Source of the DNA: Chitinophaga polysaccharea
GTDB lineage: Bacteria; Bacteroidota; Bacteroidia; Chitinophagales; Chitinophagaceae
Length of the DNA: 64,000 bases
NCBI RefSeq assembly: GCF_007829335.1
Contig: NZ_VIWO01000003.1
Location: 1 to 64,000 of the forward strand
Direction of reading: 5' to 3'
Below, piece after piece: positions 8,770 to 17,432 of this stretch. The translations under genes and the position numbers were made by a program. The notes under the pieces were generated by a model. The model saw nothing but the letters and a program-made list of their open reading frames with translations. It did not search any database and was not told the origin of the DNA. Positions within the stretch are counted from its first letter, which is position 1. Every line of letters begins with the position of its first letter.

Positions 8770-8820
8770 CTGATAAATAACAGGTCCGGGTAGGTAGTAC
8801 CCGGACCTGTTATTTATCAG
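8770..8820. terminator. Long bidirectional terminator hairpin between convergent genes
   Basis: A 23-bp perfect inverted repeat (8770-8792 with 8798-8820) has a 5-nt loop (GGTAG). It starts 11 nt after the stop of the permease gene and ends 12 nt before the stop of the convergent porin gene, so it can end both transcripts. Confidence 0.85.
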
Positions 8821-8832
8821 GAAATAATTTGC

Positions 8833-10389
8833 TTAAAATTTAAACCCGATGGTCAGCATAATATTGCTCCGCGTGTAATCCAGGCTGGCTGCCTTTGGAC
8901 TGAGGGATGCTTCATACACTGTATAAGGCTGGTATCTGTCGTTACCCTGTGTATAGGCGTAAGTAGCATCTGCATAAAAACCCTTGTTGCGGAAACCGAT
9001 ACCACCGCTATATACTTTACGCGAAGCATCTATACCGGCGTTATAAGCATCATTGCTGTAGGGGTTGGCATACCAGGCAAAACCGGCTCTCACTGCATAC
9101 ATCGACATGAATTTCAGTTCAGCGCCTGCACGTAAATTGGACGTAGAGCGGTAGATAGCATTGATATTATTGTTTAACAGGTTCTGGGTGCCTTTATCAT
9201 CACTCATCCGGAACTTACCGCTGGCCTGGTTTACAAACTCGTAATCAGCCGTGATAAAGCCCTGTGTGCTGCGCGGATCCTGCAGGTTACCAAAGAAGTA
9301 GGACACGCCGGCAGCTGCACGCAGCGGAGCGGTAAAGTTGTAGTCACTTTCTACGGCATAGCCATTGGTTTGATCAACAGAAAATGCGCTCACCTCTTTT
9401 TTTCCATCTTCTACATCCGAGTAAAGTTCAGAAGTAATGGCGTCATGCAGTGAATAGAAAGTTGGTGTCACAAAAGTACCTCCCACTCTAAAGCGATCCG
9501 TTATTTTGTAGAGAATACCCACTTTACCGCCAATACCCAAACCAGTACGTTTCAGGTTTTTGTAATAGTCGAAGTAAGAGAAATTGTTGTTCGGGGCTTT
9601 GCTTACATCATCTTCCGACCAGGTGAGAGATTCCTTGTAGTTGATGCTGGGCAGGTTCAGGCTGGCGCCAATGTACAGACGATCGCCATAGTTACCGCCG
9701 ATGGCAAAAACATATTCGTTCAAACCACCTTCTGTTTTCAGCATACCGCGTTGGTCAACAGATGGAAGGTTCCCAATTTGTCTTTTGGGAGAAGCTAAGC
9801 TCATCGGTTCTTTATTACCTCCGCCCGTTGGCTGGAAGTCGGCAATCAGCCCGGTGCTGAAGCCGAGGTCAGTACCCAGGGCCTGGGTAGCTTTGTTACC
9901 GCTGAAAATATCATCTACCCAGGAATCGGAATAAGAGGAATTGGAATTCCTTCCTGCAATAGCGATTTGGTTATTATAGTTGGCCAGGCGGTCCATACCC
10001 AGTGAAAAAGTGATGTTGTTCCAGGTACTGCGGCCGCTGTTTTTGTTGGTGGCAAAGATTACCCCGATGTTAGGCACCTGGAAATTGCTCCGGTTACCAG
10101 TCGTCTTATCTCCATTCGGATTAGGTAACCAGGTAGATGTATTATTATTGATATTGACGGCTCCGGAAATCAGGAATTCTCCTGTTTTAAATACGGCAAT
10201 ACCTGCCGGGTTAATATGTGCGGATGAATAATCTCCTCCCAGGCCAACGCCTGCTCCGCCTAACGCCTGGGTTCTGGCGGTACCATGAGGTTGTAAGGGC
10301 GAATAAAGCAATGCATCGTTGGAACTCTGTGCCAGGGCTGTCGCAGAAATAAACAAGCCGCCTAAAAGAGGATAAAGTCTTTTAATCAT
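8833..10389 (-). CDS. OmpP1/FadL/TodX-like outer membrane transporter
   Basis: The 518-residue protein has a signal peptide (MIKRLYPLLGGLFISATALAQ). The N-terminus of the mature protein, with ARTQALGGAGVGLGGDYSSAHINPAGIA, matches the hatch region of FadL-type barrels. Alternating aromatic and polar beta-strand segments run to a C-terminal strand ending in phenylalanine (NIMLTIGFKF), as needed for outer membrane assembly. FadL relatives import hydrophobic compounds such as long-chain fatty acids, but the substrate here is unknown. It reads in the same direction as the lipoprotein gene upstream but is separated from it by a terminator, so it is probably a single-gene unit. Confidence 0.82.
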   Translation of the reverse strand: MIKRLYPLLGGLFISATALAQSSNDALLYSPLQPHGTARTQALGGAGVGLGGDYSSAHINPAGIAVFKTGEFLISGAVNINNNTSTWLPNPNGDKTTGNRSNFQVPNIGVIFATNKNSGRSTWNNITFSLGMDRLANYNNQIAIAGRNSNSSYSDSWVDDIFSGNKATQALGTDLGFSTGLIADFQPTGGGNKEPMSLASPKRQIGNLPSVDQRGMLKTEGGLNEYVFAIGGNYGDRLYIGASLNLPSINYKESLTWSEDDVSKAPNNNFSYFDYYKNLKRTGLGIGGKVGILYKITDRFRVGGTFVTPTFYSLHDAITSELYSDVEDGKKEVSAFSVDQTNGYAVESDYNFTAPLRAAAGVSYFFGNLQDPRSTQGFITADYEFVNQASGKFRMSDDKGTQNLLNNNINAIYRSTSNLRAGAELKFMSMYAVRAGFAWYANPYSNDAYNAGIDASRKVYSGGIGFRNKGFYADATYAYTQGNDRYQPYTVYEASLSPKAASLDYTRSNIMLTIGFKF

Positions 10390-10494
10390 GATCTGTGGTC
10401 TTAAATATTGAGATTTGCTTGCAGGTAAACGCTGTAATTGCTAACACGTACTGCAGTCTGTATAACGGTTATATAGGCAAAACCTTGTATGGAG

Positions 10495-10530
10495 ACAAAA
10501 AATAAGCGTAGATTTTTAGGCTACGCTTAT
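10495..10530 (-). terminator. Terminator of the Gly/Tyr-rich lipoprotein gene
   Basis: A 10-bp stem (10502-10511 with 10521-10530, ATAAGCGTAG/CTACGCTTAT) is followed on the minus strand by six T. It lies about 20 nt after the stop codon at 10549. Confidence 0.8.
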
Positions 10531-10548
10531 CTTGTCAATGTTTTTTAA

Positions 10549-11610
10549 TTAACGGCCCCCTCTGGAAGGACGGCTGTAACCGCCGCCTCCGCCACCGCCG
10601 GAGTTACCACCTCCGCCGCCGCCAACACGACCACTACCACCGGAAGGAGGAGAGTAGCTAGGTTGACTGGGTGCAGGTCTGCTGTATTCTACACGCTGTG
10701 GACGGGAATAATTGCCACCACTATTGTTATTGCTCGGATAATTGTTATAGTTGCCAGAAGGACGAGAAATAACAGGTCTTTCAGAGCTGCTCTGTTGGAA
10801 AACTCTGCGGGGTCTGTCTCCTGATGGGTTTACATAACCACCGTTACCATTGCCGTTCACAGGCTGCAAAGTACCACTCCGGGAAGGACGGGAATAACCG
10901 CCATTGCCGCTGCCGCCTACCACACCGCCACCACTGGTATAGCTGGCCCTGGGAATTCTTTCACCACTGGATCTTACCGGGCCGTAGGAGTTAGAAGGAC
11001 GGCTGGTGTAATAACCACCACCATGTCCCCAATATCCACCGCCATGCCCCCAATAACCACCACCATAATAAGGGTAACCGCCATAGTAGTAAGAAGGCCA
11101 GTAGCTGCCGATGTAAGGATAACCCCAACCACCATAGAAACCGGTGGCCCATGGGCTATAGTAGCCGCCTCCCCAGCCCCAGCCTAAGCCCAGGCTCAGA
11201 GAAGGACCATAGAAGCTGCTATATGGACTGTAACCCCAGCCAAATCCGCTGCCCCAGCCCATACCATAACTGCCGAAATACAGGTTGGAAGCCGCATTGT
11301 AACCATCCCAGTAACCACCGGAATAGCTGCTGCCACTGCTGCCAAATCTGTTTAAACGACGCTGGTAATCGCCCTGGTCATCGTCATAGGTCACATAGTT
11401 ACCTTCATCCTGTACACCTTCTACATAGTTACCATCATTCTCATCCTGGCGGCTATTGCCGTTGGATCCGTTGTTGGAGGCATAGGAGCCTTGCTGCTGC
11501 TGACGCGGAGAATAATAAACATCATCCGGTGTCTGAGCCGTTTTATATGTGCTGGAACACGCCCCCAATGCGAGCGATGCTGCCAGTCCCATGTATAATA
11601 TAGGCCTCAT
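10549..11610 (-). CDS. Gly/Tyr/Ser-rich low-complexity lipoprotein
   Basis: The 353-residue protein begins with a lipoprotein signal peptide ending in LGAC (Cys near residue 18), so it should be lipidated and placed in the inner or outer membrane. After a Gln/Asn/Asp-rich region (about 30-90) comes a Gly-Tyr-Trp-rich region (about 95-205) with a tandem YWGHGGG unit. An Asn/Pro/Arg/Ser-rich part ends in two poly-Gly runs and SRPSRGGR. No enzymatic domain is visible. Composition resembles adhesive or structural surface proteins, and the Arg/Gly tail could bind nucleic acid or anionic polymer. I do not recognise a named family. It is divergent from proS across a 285-bp gap. Confidence 0.75.
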   Translation of the reverse strand: MRPILYMGLAASLALGACSSTYKTAQTPDDVYYSPRQQQQGSYASNNGSNGNSRQDENDGNYVEGVQDEGNYVTYDDDQGDYQRRLNRFGSSGSSYSGGYWDGYNAASNLYFGSYGMGWGSGFGWGYSPYSSFYGPSLSLGLGWGWGGGYYSPWATGFYGGWGYPYIGSYWPSYYYGGYPYYGGGYWGHGGGYWGHGGGYYTSRPSNSYGPVRSSGERIPRASYTSGGGVVGGSGNGGYSRPSRSGTLQPVNGNGNGGYVNPSGDRPRRVFQQSSSERPVISRPSGNYNNYPSNNNSGGNYSRPQRVEYSRPAPSQPSYSPPSGGSGRVGGGGGGNSGGGGGGGYSRPSRGGR

Positions 11611-11722
11611 TTGAAATATATTTTAAGCGTGATTCGTGTAGTAAATTTACTTCTTTTTAACGGATTTAATAGTCAGAAAGTTACAATAACACAGACGACT
11701 ATATAATATTTTGTGATAACTG

Positions 11723-11753
11723 TTTGCACAGTTATGTTTTTCATCTATGTTTG
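11723..11753 (+). promoter_or_regulatory. Consensus promoter upstream of proS
   Basis: TTTG (11723-11726), exactly 19 nt, then TATGTTTG (11746-11753) is a full match to the Bacteroidota consensus. Initiation near 11760 would leave a leader of about 136 nt before the proS ATG. The leader is AT-rich and I see no T-box or strong hairpin in it. The remainder of the 285-bp divergent gap holds no other clear signal. Confidence 0.8.
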
Positions 11754-11895
11754 TGGCATTTTCTTCTTACGTAAAATTCGACAAAAACTAAGCCAATTCA
11801 GCCTTTATCAGCCGACTGGTGAAGTTATTTTTGTCAGGATAAATTGATGCGTAATTAGTTTGAAAACAATGATATATAAATAAGGTATAATTTTT

Positions 11896-13371
11896 ATGAG
11901 TAAAGAGATTACAGCCCGCTCGGAAGACTATTCAAAATGGTATAACGACCTGGTATTGAAAGGCGGACTGGCAGACTACTCTGCCGTGCGGGGATGTATG
12001 GTAATTAAACCATACGGCTTTGCATTATGGGAAGCAATGCGCGACGTACTGGATCGCAAATTTAAGGAAACCGGCCACCAGAACGCATATTTCCCGCTGT
12101 TCATCCCCAAAAGCTTTTTAAGTAAGGAAGCCGCCCACGTAGAAGGCTTCGCAAAAGAATGCGCCGTAGTAACACACTACCGCCTGAAAAATGATCCAAA
12201 CGGCGGCGGCGTTATTGTAGACCCCGAAGCTAAACTGGAAGAAGAACTCATCGTTCGCCCTACGTCCGAAACTATTATCTGGAATACCTATAAAGACTGG
12301 ATTCAATCTTACCGCGATCTGCCGTTGCTCATTAACCAATGGGCCAACGTAGTTCGCTGGGAAATGCGCACCCGACTGTTTCTCCGCACCGCTGAGTTCC
12401 TCTGGCAGGAAGGCCACACCGCCCACGCCACCGCCGAAGAAGCCATCGCGGAAACTGAACAGATGCTCGACGTATACGCCGACTTCGCAGAAAACTTTAT
12501 GGCCGTTCCTGTGATCCGTGGCGTGAAATCACCCAGCGAAAGATTTGCCGGCGCAGTAGAAACCTATTGTGTGGAAGCCCTCATGCAGGATGGTAAAGCC
12601 TTACAGGCCGGTACCTCCCACTTCCTGGGGCAAAACTTCGCCAAAGCCTTTGATGTACAGTTTTCCAATAAAGAAAATAAACTGGAACACGTATGGGCTA
12701 CCTCCTGGGGCGTATCCACCCGCCTCATCGGCGCACTCATCATGGTACACAGCGACGATGAAGGACTGGTACTGCCACCTAAAATTGCACCTGTCCAGGT
12801 AGTGATCGTGCCTATCTATAAAGGTGCCGATCAGAAAGCCGGCCTCGATGAAAAGGTGAACGTGATCGTGAAAGCGCTGAGAAACGCCGGTATCATCGTG
12901 AAATACGACGACTCCGACAACTCCCGCCCAGGATGGAAATTCGCAGAATATGAAATGAAAGGCGTGCCCGTTCGCATCGCCATCGGTGCAAGGGATCTTG
13001 AAAACAATAGCGTGGAAGTAGCCCGAAGGGATACAAAAGAAAAAATGAGCATGTCGCTCGACGGACTACCAGCCCGCATCAAAGACCTGCTCGACGAAAT
13101 ACAACTCAATCTCTTTAATAAGGCTAAAGCTTACCGCGACAGCCACATTACCCGGGTAGATACCTTCGATGAACTGGTAAAAGTGCTGGATGAAAAAGGT
13201 GGCTTTGTATCTGCTCACTGGGACGGTACCGCCGAAACAGAAGAACAGATCAAAGAACGCACAAAAGCGACCATTCGCTGCATCCCGCTGAATAACCCGC
13301 AAGAAGCAGGTACCTGTATCCTGACCGGTAAGCCTTCCAAAGAAAGGGTGCTGTTCGCAAGAGCATATTAA
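11896..13371 (+). CDS. proS: Prolyl-tRNA synthetase (archaeal/eukaryotic type)
   Basis: ProS charges tRNA-Pro with proline. At 491 residues it is the short type without the long editing insertion of the E. coli enzyme. It has class II motifs: [16 protein letters not shown] near residue 30, a motif 2 loop with [26 protein letters not shown] at about 153-178, and the TSHFLGQNF segment near 240. The C-terminal anticodon-binding domain ([12 protein letters not shown] onward) is followed by the extra domain typical of this type, ending in FARAY with the C-terminal tyrosine. It is transcribed from a consensus promoter and followed 5 nt later by a long hairpin. Confidence 0.96.
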   Translation: MSKEITARSEDYSKWYNDLVLKGGLADYSAVRGCMVIKPYGFALWEAMRDVLDRKFKETGHQNAYFPLFIPKSFLSKEAAHVEGFAKECAVVTHYRLKNDPNGGGVIVDPEAKLEEELIVRPTSETIIWNTYKDWIQSYRDLPLLINQWANVVRWEMRTRLFLRTAEFLWQEGHTAHATAEEAIAETEQMLDVYADFAENFMAVPVIRGVKSPSERFAGAVETYCVEALMQDGKALQAGTSHFLGQNFAKAFDVQFSNKENKLEHVWATSWGVSTRLIGALIMVHSDDEGLVLPPKIAPVQVVIVPIYKGADQKAGLDEKVNVIVKALRNAGIIVKYDDSDNSRPGWKFAEYEMKGVPVRIAIGARDLENNSVEVARRDTKEKMSMSLDGLPARIKDLLDEIQLNLFNKAKAYRDSHITRVDTFDELVKVLDEKGGFVSAHWDGTAETEEQIKERTKATIRCIPLNNPQEAGTCILTGKPSKERVLFARAY

Positions 13372-13375
13372 GATC

Positions 13376-13451
13376 GTTTATTCCCTTATGGGCGTATTTT
13401 ACTATATTGGCTGTATTCCATGTAATAAAATACGCCGGTAGGGGAATAAAC
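13376..13451 (+). terminator. Long imperfect hairpin after proS
   Basis: Two perfect stems are stacked: GTTTATTCCC/GGGAATAAAC (13376-13385 with 13442-13451) and GGCGTATTTTA/TAAAATACGCC (13391-13401 with 13426-13436). They are separated by a 5x5 internal loop and enclose a 24-nt loop. The element begins 5 nt after the proS stop codon and ends 47 nt before the kinase gene. No T-run follows the outer stem, so it may act as a terminator, an RNA-stability element or both. Confidence 0.55.
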
Positions 13452-13498
13452 AACTTTCCGTATATCCCTATTGGACAATTAATCACTAAAATGATCCA

Positions 13499-16420
13499 AT
13501 GCCCTTGAACCGTTTTATAATGTTATGGGCGCTGGTCCTCTTCTCTAAGGTTACCACATGCATGGGACAGGGGCTCATGATCCGTAACTATAATGTGAAG
13601 GATGGACTGGCCAACGCAACTGTTTATGCTGCCGTGCAGGATAAAGACGGTTTCATATGGTTTGCTACACCCACCGGCGTCAGTAAGTTCGACGGGAAAA
13701 GATTCCGCAACTACACCAAAAAAGATGGACTTACCGACAATGATGTTATTAAACTGGCTGCCGATTCCAAAGGAAGGGTATGGTTTTTTACGCTCAACGG
13801 GAAACCCTCTTTCTACGAGAAACCACTCATTCACAGCGAAGAAAATGATTCATCACTGATCTTCAACAGTCGCAGTCACTACATGCAGTACGCCTTCGAT
13901 GGAAAAGGCGGCTACGTTTGGTTTCTCAATACCAACAACCGTATCATTATGTATACGGGTAAAGAAACCGCCTATATACAGGGGGCGTTTGACCTCTTTC
14001 ACATGATGCGCAACGACAGCATCTATCATCCATTGCAGCCATCTTTTCATTTGGATGGACTGGCAGATATGAATAACTCTACCCAGAAAATATTTCCCGT
14101 ATGCCCGTTGCCGTTAGATGATTCCTCGCTGCATGCCCGGATCACGAATAAGGCCCTGGTTATCATCCGCAATACGCTGTATTCCTACACGGCAAAGGAT
14201 GCCATTTGCTTTTTCAATGGCAGCGAATGGGGCATTCACGATGACATCAGCCACGTTTGTCTCGATAACGATAACCTCTGGGTAGGTACCCAGCGGGCGC
14301 TTTACTTCCTCAAAGATTTCTTTAAAGGACAAAGAAAAGTGACCAGGTTGCTCGATAACCACTACATCACTTCCCTCCTGAAAGACCGCGATGGTAACAT
14401 CTGGATCACTACCTTCGGCGATGGGGTTTACAATATTCCCTACAAGAATTTTTATTTCAGCTACCTCGATAATACAAACGGCCTTTACTCGCATTCAATC
14501 TTCAGCATCTCCAAAGACAAAAAAAATAACCTGCTGCTGATAGGACAAAATGCGGGTATCCTAAATACCATGGATGCGGAAAATCGAATCCGCCAATACA
14601 CGCTGGATACTACTTCCGGCCGAAATAGCCTGCTCACTATCCAGCCCCGTGGCGACAATAATATGCTTATTGGCACTGATAACGGGCTGTATAATTTTAA
14701 TACCGCCACCCAGAAAGCAACACTGCTGAAAGCAGTCAGAATGCTGAAGGACGTGGATATTTCCCCTACCGGCAAAATCAGGATAGCCGCTAAAAACCAG
14801 GTGATCGCGCTCGATGATTATTTCATCGGTGACCTGGATATGCTGGTGAATTCCGTAGCCTGTATTAACGACTCCGCCTATTATGTGGGTACCAATACAG
14901 GACTTTATTACTGCACTGATGGTAAACGTCAGCTGATACCAACGGGAACGGATATCCTGCGTAAAGTTAATATCAAAGACCTGAAGTGGATAGATGGCTC
15001 CCTGTGGATCGGCACCAGCGATCAGGGCATTTACGTGATGCGCCATGATGCCATTGTGAAACATTTTTCTTCCGCCGATAACCTGGCCAGCGATATCTGT
15101 CAGCAACTCTATTACGATGGTATCGGCCGCCTGTATGTGGCTACTAACCGCGGGCTGTCGGTTATCGATGTGAAAAACGAATCCATTACCCGCAATATTA
15201 CCTCCAACGATGGACTGAGTTCAGACGATATTCGTGGGGTCTATTCGGATAACGATCTGTTATACATAGCCACTTCCAATGGCTTATGCTATTTCAATGC
15301 AGATCATATCCCGGTAGACACCATCCCGCCAGTCATCTACCTGAATAATATCCGCTATGGCGACAGTACCTACATGGCCATCAATAATTTTGTGCACCTA
15401 TACCGCCGCAAAGCTTCCTTTGAGGCCGAGTTTGGTACTATTGTCTTCGACCTGCCAGAACTGGTAGAATATCAGTATAATTTTTCTGGAGATACCACTA
15501 ACGGATGGGTATCTACCCGGTCAAACATCATCCCGTTCCCTGACTTACAGCCAGGAACCTATAAACTGATGGTAAGAGCCCGTAAGTACAAGAGCGATTG
15601 GTCCAATACCCTGAGTATGGACGTAAGCATCCTGCCCAGGTGGTACCAGCAATGGTGGTCCAGGGGTATATTGTTGCTCGCGGCCCTGCTGCTGGTACTG
15701 GTTGGCCTGCGCTATATTATCCGGCGCATAAAGCAGGCAGAAAAACGGAAAACGGAATACAACCGGCGTATCGCTGAGTTGGAGGCCAAAGCGCTGACCA
15801 ACCAGATGAACCCGCATTTTATTTTCAATTCCCTTAATTCAGTACAACATCTCATCCTTGAAAAAGAGGAGAAGCAAGCCCTGAATTTCCTGGCAGATTT
15901 TGCCACTTTAATGCGGCAAATGCTCAATAATTCCCGGAAATCCTATATTTCCCTGGAAGAGGAAATCGCCTTCCTGACCCGGTACCTGGAGCTGGAAAAG
16001 ATCCGGTTTGCCCATTCCTTTACGTACCGCTTTATTATGGAGGATGCGCTGAAAGAGTATACCATTTACATTCCTCCCATGATTATACAGCCGATAGTGG
16101 AAAATGCCATTAAGCATGGCCTCGCTCCAAAAAATATTAGCGGTTACCTGGAAATAAAGCTGGAAATGGTGGATGATCTCTTATATTGTTCAGTAGATGA
16201 CGACGGAATAGGCTGGGATAAGTCAAATAGCATTAAAAGTTCGAGGCTCATTAAACACGAGTCTACTGCATTAAGCGTGATTAAAGAGCGCTTGCAGATT
16301 ATAAAATCTTTTAATGGAAGTGTTGGAAAGTTAGAAATTATTGATAAATTTAAATCTGGTTTCGGCAATAAGGAAGGTACCTTAGTTGAAATTCTGATTC
16401 CCATTGTTAAGATGTTATGA
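13499..16420 (+). CDS. Two-component propeller sensor histidine kinase, LytS/His_kinase type
   Basis: The 973-residue sensor has a signal peptide (to about residue 25). A long periplasmic region of beta-propeller repeats follows (for example DKDGFIWFATPTGVSKFDG, DNDNLWVGTQRAL, DRDGNIWITTFGDGVYN) and ends in a YYY-type beta-sandwich domain near residue 620-710. One transmembrane helix (about 721-740) leads to a short coiled coil and a His_kinase domain with the phosphoacceptor in NPHFIFNSLNSV (H773). The ATP site contains VENAIKHG and DDDGIGWD. Unlike hybrid systems it has no receiver or HTH domain. Its stop codon overlaps the next gene (ATGA), so the two are translationally coupled and work as a pair. 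The signal is unknown; propellers of this kind often sense glycans. Confidence 0.92.
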   Translation: MPLNRFIMLWALVLFSKVTTCMGQGLMIRNYNVKDGLANATVYAAVQDKDGFIWFATPTGVSKFDGKRFRNYTKKDGLTDNDVIKLAADSKGRVWFFTLNGKPSFYEKPLIHSEENDSSLIFNSRSHYMQYAFDGKGGYVWFLNTNNRIIMYTGKETAYIQGAFDLFHMMRNDSIYHPLQPSFHLDGLADMNNSTQKIFPVCPLPLDDSSLHARITNKALVIIRNTLYSYTAKDAICFFNGSEWGIHDDISHVCLDNDNLWVGTQRALYFLKDFFKGQRKVTRLLDNHYITSLLKDRDGNIWITTFGDGVYNIPYKNFYFSYLDNTNGLYSHSIFSISKDKKNNLLLIGQNAGILNTMDAENRIRQYTLDTTSGRNSLLTIQPRGDNNMLIGTDNGLYNFNTATQKATLLKAVRMLKDVDISPTGKIRIAAKNQVIALDDYFIGDLDMLVNSVACINDSAYYVGTNTGLYYCTDGKRQLIPTGTDILRKVNIKDLKWIDGSLWIGTSDQGIYVMRHDAIVKHFSSADNLASDICQQLYYDGIGRLYVATNRGLSVIDVKNESITRNITSNDGLSSDDIRGVYSDNDLLYIATSNGLCYFNADHIPVDTIPPVIYLNNIRYGDSTYMAINNFVHLYRRKASFEAEFGTIVFDLPELVEYQYNFSGDTTNGWVSTRSNIIPFPDLQPGTYKLMVRARKYKSDWSNTLSMDVSILPRWYQQWWSRGILLLAALLLVLVGLRYIIRRIKQAEKRKTEYNRRIAELEAKALTNQMNPHFIFNSLNSVQHLILEKEEKQALNFLADFATLMRQMLNNSRKSYISLEEEIAFLTRYLELEKIRFAHSFTYRFIMEDALKEYTIYIPPMIIQPIVENAIKHGLAPKNISGYLEIKLEMVDDLLYCSVDDDGIGWDKSNSIKSSRLIKHESTALSVIKERLQIIKSFNGSVGKLEIIDKFKSGFGNKEGTLVEILIPIVKML

Positions 16421-17178
16421 GTAATATAAAAGCTGCCATTGTAGACGATGAAGTCCGCAACATTCATATTTTACGCAATATACTGGAGAACTACTGCAAA
16501 GATGTGACAGTTGTCGGTGAAGCGCAAAATATCAATGAGGCGGCAGAAATGATCAAAAACAACCCCATTGATGTTCTGTTTCTTGACATCGAGATGCCAC
16601 CACACAATGGGTTTCAGCTCCTGGAAATGTTCCCGGTCCTGAATTTTGAGGTCATTTTTATCACCGCATTCCAGGAATATGCGCTGCAAGCAATCAAATT
16701 TGCTGCGCTGGACTACCTATTGAAACCCATCAAGGTAAGCGAGGTAGAAGATGCCCTGGAAAAGGTAAAAAAGAGCAAGAAAGGCCGGCTCAATGAACTG
16801 GCGTCTATACTGAAGGATTATGTCAAAAACAACGATAACGCCTTCTCCAAGATCGTAATACCGGTGAATGACGGCTATAATGTCATCGACCTGAAAGATA
16901 TTATTTACTGTGAAGCGTTCGACAGCTACACCAAAATCCAGCTGATCAACAACGTTTCCCACCTGATTTCCAAATCGTTAAAGGAATATGAGGAAATGCT
17001 CTCCGATAAAGGATTTTATCGGGTGCATAAATCCTTCCTGATCAATATCCACCATATCGTTAAGATCATTAAAGGCCTCGGTACGGCGGTAGTCATGAGC
17101 GATCAAAAGAACATTCCCATCTCCTCCCGCAAAAAAGACGAATTCTTTACCCAGCTGAAAGGGGTAATCAATCTGTAA
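16417..17178 (+). CDS. LytTR-family response regulator
   Basis: The 253-residue cytoplasmic regulator is the partner of the upstream kinase. The receiver domain (1 to about 120) has the acidic pair D10-D11, the phosphoacceptor D57 in VLFLDIEMP, a threonine in FITAF and the lysine of YLLKPI. The C-terminal LytTR DNA-binding domain (about 145-250) shows IVIPVNDGYNVIDLKDIIYCEA, then FYRVHKSFLININHI-like residues and VVMSDQKNIPISSRKK. The start overlaps the kinase stop by 4 nt. A terminator follows 25 nt downstream, so the operon has two genes and its targets lie elsewhere. Confidence 0.94.
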   Translation: MSNIKAAIVDDEVRNIHILRNILENYCKDVTVVGEAQNINEAAEMIKNNPIDVLFLDIEMPPHNGFQLLEMFPVLNFEVIFITAFQEYALQAIKFAALDYLLKPIKVSEVEDALEKVKKSKKGRLNELASILKDYVKNNDNAFSKIVIPVNDGYNVIDLKDIIYCEAFDSYTKIQLINNVSHLISKSLKEYEEMLSDKGFYRVHKSFLINIHHIVKIIKGLGTAVVMSDQKNIPISSRKKDEFFTQLKGVINL

Positions 17179-17202
17179 TATTATTAAATTTTTTTAATTA
17201 TT

Positions 17203-17235
17203 AAAGCCGGTTGCTCAGCGCTTAACCGGCTTTTT
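17203..17235 (+). terminator. Terminator of the kinase/regulator operon
   Basis: A 10-bp stem AAAGCCGGTT/AACCGGCTTT (17203-17212 with 17224-17233) with an 11-nt loop is followed by T. Confidence 0.85.
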
Positions 17236-17378
17236 GCTGCGTTCCCGTATTTCTTTACAGTGTTTACGGAATAGGTAATTCCCGTTTCAGATACTTGCAT
17301 TATTTTTATAATGGGTTTTCATAGATATGGCTGATTGCATGATTTGCCTTTCCAGGTAATCCATGTATGACTTAATGG

Positions 17379-17409
17379 AAAAGCCCCCCATGGATCATGG
17401 GGGGCTTTT
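17379..17409 (-). terminator. Terminator of htrA
   Basis: A 13-bp perfect stem with six G-C pairs (17379-17391 with 17397-17409) has a 5-nt loop. It lies 23 nt after the htrA stop on the minus strand and ends in TTTT. Runs of A and T on both sides would allow it to work in both directions. Confidence 0.8.
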
Positions 17410-17432
17410 GAAAGCTTTATAACGGCTTAGAC

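Noticed and set aside
11754..11895. T-box or other leader attenuator for proS
   Set aside because: The leader is about 136 nt, without the T-box sequence or a stable antiterminator/terminator pair.
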